Part shown: positions 1 to 5,971 of the stretch, one piece after another
How positions within the stretch are numbered: the stretch's first letter is position 1
How the letters are laid out: the number at the start of each line of letters is the position of its first letter
Origin: CAYXUW01 sp964468375
GTDB taxonomy: Bacteria > Planctomycetota > Phycisphaerae > Sedimentisphaerales > Anaerobacaceae
NCBI GenBank assembly: GCA_964468375.1
Contig: CAYXUW010000093.1
Location: 1 to 9,204, forward strand
DNA length: 9,204 nucleotides
Direction: 5' to 3'
Made by a program: the position numbers and the translations under genes
The notes under the pieces: generated by a model
What the model was told of the DNA's origin: nothing
The model's database searches: none
Seen by the model: the letters and a program-made list of their open reading frames with translations, nothing else

Positions 1-1262
1 TTCATAACGCCGTAGCCTCCAAAAGTATTAAGCTTATCATTCGTAAAACTGCCTTCACCAACGTAAGTGGTGATAATGCCCGCCGCATCATCAGTCATAG
101 TCCTGCAGAACGTCGCCTTGCCCGGAGCTATCCTGCCGACGACTGTGCCGTAGGTGTTTTCTTTGCCGACGGAGCCGGCGATAATTTCCTGATAATCCAT
201 CTTTGAGGTTTTGAAGAAGGATTTGGGCAGATTACTGCAGTGGAACAGGACACATTTGTCGGGGTCGGAGCCGTAGTTATTGTTCCAGTCGAGAATTGCG
301 CTCGGCGTGCCGCCGGCCAGCTGCAAAATATACATCCCCAGCAGGCCTGTAATGTCAACTTCACAGGCGCTCGGCACCAGGGATTCGCTCATCATACTCA
401 TAAGCGTACAGGGGACTACTCCGAAAAATTCTTCGAGAGAGGTCCAGCATTGAATAGCTGTGCCCTTGAGTTCGTTTTCTTTAATCCACTCGTCCACAAC
501 GTAACCGAACTTGGCCATCTTCAAGAGCTTATCGCGTGGGATTGATTTCGTCGGATTGTATTTCCTAATGTCATTTAATTTATTTTTAGCAGCCTTGTCA
601 CTATCAGAGAGTAATTCAACTTTTCCAAGTATTTCGGACAAGTCTATTGTCTCTATTGAAATACCTGCAAGCTCGAGGATTTTTTCACTGTAGCGGACGG
701 TATTAAAAGCTGCGGGTCTTGCTCCGATGGCGCCGAATCTGACGTTCTTGAGCCCATTGACAATCCTGCAGACCGAGGCGAAATCGTCCAGGTCTTTTTT
801 GAACTGCGGTGAAGCAGCTTTAACCGTGTGCGACAGAGTCAGGGTATATGGAATGCCCGCCTGTCTGAGATTGTTGCAAACACTGATTTTGCCGCAGAAG
901 GAATCTCGCCTGTCGGCTATGGTCATTTTGCCCGAGACGTCGGGCTCGGCCTGAATCAGAACCGGCACGTTGAGGCCGGAGCGTTTGATTGTTTCGGCAA
1001 CTCCTTTTTCATCGCCGAAGTTCGGCAGCGTTACAATTATGCCGTCTATTTTTTCAGCGTTTTTTGCAAAAAGGGCGGCACACTTTTTCGCATCGGCGAA
1101 GGTTTCGACGGCGCCGTATTTCGTATCCTGCATCGACAGAGCAACGGTATCGAAGCCGTTTTTCTCAAGAACGTCGAGCACATTTTTACGTCCTGATTTC
1201 GCCAAGTGGTCGGGGAAAAATCCCCTGTTGCCGACGATAACACCAAATGTGGTTTTGTTCAT
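1..1262 (-). CDS. L-fucose isomerase-family sugar isomerase, probably acting as L-arabinose isomerase (3' end cut by window edge)
   Basis: Reading the minus strand from ATG at 1262-1260 gives 420 uninterrupted codons running off the left edge. An AAGGAA Shine-Dalgarno lies at 1273-1268, 5 nt before the start. The protein begins MNKTTFGVIVGNRGFFP and resembles the L-fucose isomerase and related proteins (COG2407 type), not classical AraA. The family's metal ligands are visible: Glu301 in SACEVDITG and Asp325 in ILDWNNNYG. Their 24-residue spacing equals that of Glu337 and Asp361 in E. coli FucI. The third ligand, a C-terminal His, would lie beyond the edge. Family enzymes interconvert aldoses and ketoses in the cytoplasm using Mn2+. 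Because it follows araB and araD closely (18 nt after the araD stop), I infer that it converts L-arabinose to L-ribulose. L-fucose or D-arabinose isomerisation is the main alternative. The family call is firm and the substrate is inferred. Confidence 0.85.
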   Translation of the reverse strand, partial: MNKTTFGVIVGNRGFFPDHLAKSGRKNVLDVLEKNGFDTVALSMQDTKYGAVETFADAKKCAALFAKNAEKIDGIIVTLPNFGDEKGVAETIKRSGLNVPVLIQAEPDVSGKMTIADRRDSFCGKISVCNNLRQAGIPYTLTLSHTVKAASPQFKKDLDDFASVCRIVNGLKNVRFGAIGARPAAFNTVRYSEKILELAGISIETIDLSEILGKVELLSDSDKAAKNKLNDIRKYNPTKSIPRDKLLKMAKFGYVVDEWIKENELKGTAIQCWTSLEEFFGVVPCTLMSMMSESLVPSACEVDITGLLGMYILQLAGGTPSAILDWNNNYGSDPDKCVLFHCSNLPKSFFKTSKMDYQEIIAGSVGKENTYGTVVGRIAPGKATFCRTMTDDAAGIITTYVGEGSFTNDKLNTFGGYGVM

Positions 1263-1280
1263 TTTTGTTCCTTTATTTAG

Positions 1281-1970
1281 TTACTTCTGTCCGTAATAAG
1301 CATCTTTGCCGTGTTTACGCAAGTAATGCTTATCCAGCAATACCTTGTGAATCTGTTTTTGGTTCGGGTTTATCGTTACAGTGCCCAGCGCCATTTCCGC
1401 CACTTTCTCAAGAACAGCAGCAGCTTCGACGGCATCGGCTGCGGTTTGTCCCCACGTGAAAGGGCCGTGATTGGCCACCAAAACCGCTGGCATTTCCAGC
1501 GGGTTGATACCGGCAAATCTTGTAACTATTGTTTTACCTATGTTCAACTCGTAATCATTTTTTATCTGGTCGGCCGTAAGCATCTCGGTGACAGGAATGG
1601 AGCCGTAGAAGTAATCGGCGTGGGTAGTTCCGAAGCAGGGTATTTCTCGGCCGGCTTGAGCCCACATAGTCGCATTGGCGGAGTGCGTATGGCATATACC
1701 TCCGACATTTTTGAAATTTCTGTAAAGCTCAAGATGGGTCGGTGTATCTGATGAAGGGTTGAGGTCGCCTTCAAGTTTATTGCCTTCAAGGTCAAGGACT
1801 ACTACTTTGTCGGGTGTAAGTTCGTCATAAGGGACACCGCTGGGCTTAATAGCCACCGCGTTCGCCTGGCGGTCTATTCCGCTGACGTTGCCCCAGCTGT
1901 AAATGACCAGCTTTTGTCGTTGAAGCTCGATATTAGCATCACAGACCGCTTTTTTTAATTCCTCATACAT
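1281..1970 (-). CDS. araD: L-ribulose-5-phosphate 4-epimerase
   Basis: A 229-residue class II aldolase-fold protein, close to the 231 residues of E. coli AraD. The family converts L-ribulose 5-phosphate to D-xylulose 5-phosphate, the last step of bacterial L-arabinose breakdown, in the cytoplasm. The Zn2+ ligands are visible as His94 and His96 in GICHTHSANA and His168 in VANHGPF. Asp119 in THADYFYG and the Tyr pair near the C-terminus (YYGQK) match the E. coli catalytic Asp120 and Tyr229. Asp75 in the SSDTPTH motif matches the E. coli ligand-region Asp76. The N-terminal YSWGNVSG and KPSGVPYDEL segments are the usual phosphate-binding loops. The ATG overlaps the end of araB by 8 nt (ATGTATGA). 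An AAGGA at 1983-1979, inside araB, serves as ribosome-binding site, so translational coupling is likely. The full set of active-site residues makes the assignment secure. Confidence 0.97.
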   Translation of the reverse strand: MYEELKKAVCDANIELQRQKLVIYSWGNVSGIDRQANAVAIKPSGVPYDELTPDKVVVLDLEGNKLEGDLNPSSDTPTHLELYRNFKNVGGICHTHSANATMWAQAGREIPCFGTTHADYFYGSIPVTEMLTADQIKNDYELNIGKTIVTRFAGINPLEMPAVLVANHGPFTWGQTAADAVEAAAVLEKVAEMALGTVTINPNQKQIHKVLLDKHYLRKHGKDAYYGQK

Positions 1971-3639
1971 TAACTCTATCCTTAATATCCAGCAGTTCTT
2001 TCATCACGTTTGCCATTTTGCCGGGTTGACTCTCCAGGCCGAAGGAATCGTGGAGCTGTTTGTACAGTAAATAAAGCTGTTTGTAAACTTTATGGTTTTC
2101 AGAATTCGGTTTGTAAACTTTGTCTTTCAATCCGCACATAGCCGCCTGGGCGTCGGCGTAGTTGTCGAATCCGCCGGATTTGGAGCCCGCGACAACAGCA
2201 CCGGCTATCGCAGACCCCAGAGCACAGGTTTGAGCCGAGCGTGCGATTTTCATTTCCCTTCCGGTTACATCCGCATAAATCTGCATAATCAGCGGATTTT
2301 TCTCGGCGATACCGCCGCAATTTATGACTTCCGAGATTTTAACGCCGTATTTCTCGAACCTGTTGATTATAGTAAGGGCGCCAAAAGCGGTTGCCTCAAT
2401 TAAAGCACGGTAAATCTCCGCAGGTGTCGTATGGAGTGTCTGGCCGAGCAACAGCCCTGTTAATCTCTGGTCAACAAGTATGGTTCTGTTACCGTTATTC
2501 CAGTCAAGGGCCATCAGGCCGGATTGACCGGGTTTTAATTTTGCCGCTTCAGAAGTCAGGATTTCATGCGACAAACCACCCGGTTTTATATAGTTTACGA
2601 ACCAGTTGAAAATATCACCAACGGCGGATTGACCGGCTTCGAGTCCCCAGAAGCCCGGCAGGATTGAACCGTCAACTATTCCGCATATACCCGGAACATC
2701 GGCTAAATCCTTATCAGCAGGCCAGACCGCCATATCACAGGTGCTGGTGCCGATGATTTTCACCAATTTTCCGGTGCTTATCCCCGAACCTACACCGCCG
2801 AGATGGGCATCAAACGCACCCATAGCAACCGGTATTCCGACGTTTAAGCCGAGTTTATCCGCCCATTCTTTGGTAAGGTTGCCGGCCTTCCGGTCAATGG
2901 CATACGTTTTGTCGCCTAAAGTGTCGCGGAGCTGTCCCAGCTTCGGGTCAAGCTTCGATAGAAATTTCGCATCAGGATAACCACCCCAGCCGTCATTGAA
3001 CATCGCTTTGTGTCCGGCTGCGCATCGGCAGCGTTTCAGCTTTGTCGGGTTTGCAGTTCCGGTCAGAAGGGCGGTCATATAATCGGCGTGCTCGACCCAG
3101 GTATATGCGGCGTCGAAAACCTTCGGGTCAACGCGGAGACAATGCAGGATTTTACTGAAGAACCATTCCGATGAATATGTTCCGCCGCACTTGGCGAGAT
3201 ATTCGGGATGTTCTTTTTCCGCTAACTCGGTAATCTCGACGGCCTCGGCATGGCCGGTATGGTCTTTCCACAGCCAGGCATAAGCGTTGGGGTTGTCTCT
3301 GAATTCATCGAGCATTGATAAAGGCGTGCCGTTTTTATCAACGGCCAAGGGAGTCGAACCGGTAGTATCGATTCCAATGCCGATTATTTCGGCAGGATCG
3401 AATTTACTGTCGGATTTTTTGGCCTCGGCAACAGCTTCCGTTACAGTAACTTCGATACCCTTTACATAGTCAGCAGGGTTCTGTCTTGCCAGATTATGGT
3501 CCGAGGAGTCCAAAAGGATACCGGCCCGGCCGGTTTCGTACTCGTATACAGCGGTGCCAAGCTCATTACCATCAGCGACATCGATTATCAGACACCTGAC
3601 GGAATTAGTTCCATAATCCAAACCAATTGTATAAGCCAT
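1963..3639 (-). CDS. araB: Ribulokinase (FGGY family)
   Basis: A 558-residue FGGY carbohydrate kinase, near the 566 residues of E. coli AraB. It phosphorylates L-ribulose to L-ribulose 5-phosphate with ATP in the cytoplasm. I start it at 3639 (MAYTIGLDYGTNSVR). An ATG 12 codons upstream lies inside the transporter gene and would add a tail before the conserved first strand. Visible signatures, in Met-3639 numbering, are the N-terminal phosphate loop GLDYGTNSVR (6-15), GIDTTGSTP, the Asp277 region GAFDAHLGGVGSGI holding the expected catalytic base, the ATPase-fold loop IGTSTCDMAV (296-305), GLEAGQSAVGDIFNW typical of ribulokinases rather than xylulokinases, and the C-terminal INCGGIAEKNPL adenosine motif (439-450). 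The start lies 4 nt after the transporter stop. A GGA near the transporter stop is the only Shine-Dalgarno-like signal, so coupled translation is likely. The 3' end overlaps araD by 8 nt. Confidence 0.96.
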   Translation of the reverse strand: MAYTIGLDYGTNSVRCLIIDVADGNELGTAVYEYETGRAGILLDSSDHNLARQNPADYVKGIEVTVTEAVAEAKKSDSKFDPAEIIGIGIDTTGSTPLAVDKNGTPLSMLDEFRDNPNAYAWLWKDHTGHAEAVEITELAEKEHPEYLAKCGGTYSSEWFFSKILHCLRVDPKVFDAAYTWVEHADYMTALLTGTANPTKLKRCRCAAGHKAMFNDGWGGYPDAKFLSKLDPKLGQLRDTLGDKTYAIDRKAGNLTKEWADKLGLNVGIPVAMGAFDAHLGGVGSGISTGKLVKIIGTSTCDMAVWPADKDLADVPGICGIVDGSILPGFWGLEAGQSAVGDIFNWFVNYIKPGGLSHEILTSEAAKLKPGQSGLMALDWNNGNRTILVDQRLTGLLLGQTLHTTPAEIYRALIEATAFGALTIINRFEKYGVKISEVINCGGIAEKNPLIMQIYADVTGREMKIARSAQTCALGSAIAGAVVAGSKSGGFDNYADAQAAMCGLKDKVYKPNSENHKVYKQLYLLYKQLHDSFGLESQPGKMANVMKELLDIKDRVNV

Positions 3640-3643
3640 AATA

Positions 3644-5404
3644 TTATCCGTTGAAGTATAGGTAAGCAGCAACAATCACAGCCAGCACTACTATAGAGGC
3701 TGCAACGTCGCGCCAGTCCCAGCTGCCCCGTGACAGACGGCGGTGTTCCTCGTTGAGCGTTCCGTATGTCAAGCCGCTGATCCGCTCGTAAGACGGCATC
3801 GACGTCAACCAGCTGACTGCTACCATCACAATAACGCAAACCACAAAGATAAAGAGACTGTAGTACTGGAAATAGATGTTGTTAATAATCCAAAGTAATG
3901 ACCCTTCCTGATACTCAAATCCTGCAATCAGCTTTACTGGGGTATCAACAGCCAAACGAAAGGCGCCTAACAGGAAACCGATAACCAGTGCAGCCAGGCA
4001 CCCTTTGCTGTTTAGCCGTTTGCTGAACACCCCTAAAAAGAAAACCACAAATATCGGCGGCGCCAAGTATCCCTGCACACTCTGCAGATAGTGGTATAGC
4101 CCCTTGGCTCCCTGAATCACAGGTACCCAGAACAAGCCGATAATTACCATAACAGTTGTGGCGATACGCCCCATCCACACCAGTTCATGCTGGGACACAT
4201 TACGCCTGAGCTTCGAATAGAAATCCATAGTAAATAGAGTCGAGGAGGCATTGAAGACGCTCGACAGCGAGCTCATAAGGGCAGACAGCAGCCCGGCCAC
4301 GACAAGTCCCCGCACGCCCGGCGGAAGCACATACTTAACCAGTAATGGAAAAGCCGCCTGGCTTTTCTCCGCATCGAGTTGCCCGGCTGTATACAGAGCT
4401 TGCCGCAGTTCCTCACCCCTGCCGCTGTTAGCCAGTGCGAAGCAAATCATACCGGGAATAATGAATATGAACACCGGCGAAAGCTTCAGGAAAGCCGCCC
4501 ATATACTGCCTCGCCTTGCCTCGCGCTCATTAGGCGCGCCCAGGGCACGCTGAACGATATACTGGTCTGTGCACCAATACCACAACCCGATAATGGGAGC
4601 ACAGAAAAGCATACCGAGCCAGGGATAGTTGCCGTTGAAGTACCACGCGATTTTTGTTTCTTCCATAACCGGCTTCCAGGTTCCTTCCATACCCGCGGGT
4701 ATCAGCGGCTTCCACAAGTTAAACATGTCCGAGCCGCAAATCTCACGTAACTGTCCCCAGCCGCCCAGCGCTTTCAGGCCGAGTATTGTTACTACCGCCG
4801 AGCCGATTACGAGCACAAAAGTCTGAACCGTATCCGTATAAACCACGGCACGCAGGCCGCCCATAACAGTGTAAATTCCTGTAAGGATAATTACGAGAAA
4901 CGAGCCAATCCAGAAACTGTCCATCACTACAAATCCCAAATCGAGATGCAGCTCCGGAAGAAGAGTCCGAAAGACAATGCCGCCTGCGAAGACGGCAACC
5001 GCTATTTTAGTCAGTATGTAGCCAACAAGTGAAATGAACGACAACACCAAGCGATTAGTTGGGGAGAAACGTTTCTCGAGAAATTCGGGCATTGTGAACA
5101 CCTTACTACGAGCGTAGAACGGAACAAATACCCACGCCAAAATCAGCAGGCACCAGGCGTGCAGCTCATAATGCGCCATTGCCACACCGTCGGTGCAGCC
5201 GGAACCCGCAAGGCCGACTAAGTGCTCGGAGCCGATGTTCGAGGCGAAAATGGAGGCGCCTATGACCCACCATCCAAGGTTTCTGCCAGCAAGAAAGTAG
5301 TCGTCGGCGGTGTCCCTGTTTCTGAGAACAACCCACCAGACAACAGCTAAAAGTATGCCAAAATAAGCACCAATCGCAATCCAGTCCAACATCTGTAATT
5401 CCAT
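3644..5404 (-). CDS. Sodium/sugar symporter of the SSS (SGLT-like) family, predicted L-arabinose importer
   Basis: A 586-residue inner-membrane protein with a full set of hydrophobic segments, of the length and layout expected for about 14 helices. Family features are DYFLAGRNLGWWVIGASIF (35-53) running into the first core helix ASNIGSEHLVGLAGSG (54-69), FTMPEFLEKRF (103-113), the YTVMGGLRAVVYTDTVQ stretch (178-194), WYWCTDQYIVQRAL (275-288), and helix 8 (SALMSSLSSVFN, then FTMDFY, 374-396), whose Ser pair corresponds to the Na2 sodium site of vSGLT. Family members couple Na+ entry to uptake of sugars or similar solutes. Lying 4 nt upstream of araB in the same direction, this one probably imports L-arabinose or arabinosides. 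That substrate is inferred from context. The start is supported by an ideal AAGGAG at 5417-5412, 7 nt before the ATG. It is the first gene of the ara operon, unless transcription continues from the zinc-ribbon gene upstream. Confidence 0.92.
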   Translation of the reverse strand: MELQMLDWIAIGAYFGILLAVVWWVVLRNRDTADDYFLAGRNLGWWVIGASIFASNIGSEHLVGLAGSGCTDGVAMAHYELHAWCLLILAWVFVPFYARSKVFTMPEFLEKRFSPTNRLVLSFISLVGYILTKIAVAVFAGGIVFRTLLPELHLDLGFVVMDSFWIGSFLVIILTGIYTVMGGLRAVVYTDTVQTFVLVIGSAVVTILGLKALGGWGQLREICGSDMFNLWKPLIPAGMEGTWKPVMEETKIAWYFNGNYPWLGMLFCAPIIGLWYWCTDQYIVQRALGAPNEREARRGSIWAAFLKLSPVFIFIIPGMICFALANSGRGEELRQALYTAGQLDAEKSQAAFPLLVKYVLPPGVRGLVVAGLLSALMSSLSSVFNASSTLFTMDFYSKLRRNVSQHELVWMGRIATTVMVIIGLFWVPVIQGAKGLYHYLQSVQGYLAPPIFVVFFLGVFSKRLNSKGCLAALVIGFLLGAFRLAVDTPVKLIAGFEYQEGSLLWIINNIYFQYYSLFIFVVCVIVMVAVSWLTSMPSYERISGLTYGTLNEEHRRLSRGSWDWRDVAASIVVLAVIVAAYLYFNG

Positions 5405-5411
5405 TTTTTTT

Positions 5412-5417
5412 CTCCTT
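5412..5417 (-). promoter_or_regulatory. Ribosome-binding site of the symporter gene
   Basis: AAGGAG on the minus strand, followed by seven A residues and the ATG at 5404. This is the strongest Shine-Dalgarno in the window and fixes the start of the first ara operon gene. Confidence 0.8.
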
Positions 5418-5436
5418 GTGTATTAAACCTTCAGAC

Positions 5437-5452
5437 CTTAAACAGTATTAAG
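5437..5452. promoter_or_regulatory. Short inverted repeat upstream of the ara operon, possible operator
   Basis: CTTAA and TTAAG arms separated by 6 nt lie 33 nt before the symporter start, in the only gap at the head of the ara operon. A sugar-responsive repressor or activator site would be expected here, but the arms are only 5 bp and AT-rich. A second weak palindrome sits next to it at 5457-5473 (CTCCG, 7-nt loop, CGGAG). I see no good sigma-70 promoter in this gap (5405-5495). The operator role is a guess from position. Confidence 0.2.
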
Positions 5453-5495
5453 CACTCTCCGAAGTCCGCGGAGCTAAATATCAGGAAAAAAGAAG

Positions 5496-5882
5496 TTACT
5501 CGGGAAAAATATCAGCTAACAGCTTTTGAATTTTATTGCCTTTATCCAATACGGCTCTATTCAGGATGTCCTGCAACTCTCCTTTGTCGAACCACAGGCC
5601 GTCGCCCCTGGCACATTTATCTATAAGCAGCGGTGGTGCAGATGAGCCAACAACAATTTTCTGCATCTTTTTCAGGCAGATAGGACACTTTCTTTGTTTT
5701 TCAGTGCATTTAGAATCCACCTTGAAAGAATCGAGCAGCTGTTTGGCCTGTTGCGAGTCGCTGAGCAGAAGCTCTAACTCGCCGGCATCGAGCCAGATAC
5801 CGCCGCAATCGGGGCAGTAGTCTATCTCGACCTCATCGAGTTCGAGAACAATCATTGCGCTGCTGCAAACAGGACAATCCAT
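5496..5882 (-). CDS. Small protein with two zf-TFIIB zinc-ribbon domains, function unknown
   Basis: A 128-residue, probably cytoplasmic protein made of two zf-TFIIB-like (Pfam PF13453 type) units. The first has CPVC (Cys3, Cys6) and CPDC (Cys23, Cys26), followed by the family signature GGIWLDAGELELL. The second has CPIC (Cys66, Cys69) and Cys90 in DKCARGDGLWFDKGEL, where the fourth Cys is absent and only Gly93 or Asp94 occupies that region. About 30 polar residues separate the units. Related proteins are widespread in bacteria and their role is not established; metal or nucleic-acid binding is a guess. The start is firm because the first Cys pair begins at residue 3. It has no strong Shine-Dalgarno. 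It lies 91 nt upstream of the symporter gene and 87 nt downstream of the glycosidase-like gene on the same strand, so it may be a separate unit with its own promoter. Confidence 0.85.
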   Translation of the reverse strand: MDCPVCSSAMIVLELDEVEIDYCPDCGGIWLDAGELELLLSDSQQAKQLLDSFKVDSKCTEKQRKCPICLKKMQKIVVGSSAPPLLIDKCARGDGLWFDKGELQDILNRAVLDKGNKIQKLLADIFPE

Positions 5883-5924
5883 AGCTAAAGACTCACAATA
5901 AAGCTTAAATAATCAGAAAATCAT

Positions 5925-5953
5925 ATATTACAGCCCTCGGTTTGTCACGTCAA
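5925..5953 (-). promoter_or_regulatory. Candidate sigma-70 promoter for the zinc-ribbon gene
   Basis: On the minus strand TTGACG (5953-5948) is followed by exactly 17 nt and TAATAT (5930-5925). This gives 5 of 6 and 4 of 6 matches to the consensus boxes at optimal spacing. Transcription would begin near 5918, leaving a leader of roughly 36 nt. It lies just after the stop codon of the glycosidase-like gene, which argues that the zinc-ribbon gene, and perhaps the ara genes beyond, can be transcribed independently. Confidence 0.45.
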
Positions 5954-5955
5954 GC

Positions 5956-5971
5956 AGAGCTTTTTTGCTCT
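5956..5971 (-). other. Small stem-loop at the end of the glycosidase-like gene
   Basis: On the minus strand AGAGC, a loop of six A residues and GCTCT form a 5-bp hairpin that overlaps the stop codon. No T-run follows it on the minus strand, so it is not a typical intrinsic terminator. It may be a weak transcription-end or mRNA 3' structure, or chance. Confidence 0.25.

Noticed and set aside
1281..3675. Open frames on the plus strand opposite araD and araB (for example 1311-1751 and 2092-2403)
   Set aside because: They lie antisense to genes with complete active-site motifs, show no recognisable domain and have no convincing start signals.
3640..3675. Upstream ATG at 3675 as the araB start
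   Set aside because: It would add 12 residues before the conserved MAYTIGLDYG strand and overlap the end of the symporter gene; the start at 3639 fits the family's length and the 4-nt gap.
5956..5971. Intrinsic terminator after the glycosidase-like gene
   Set aside because: The stem is only 5 bp and is not followed by a T-run; kept only as a low-confidence stem-loop.
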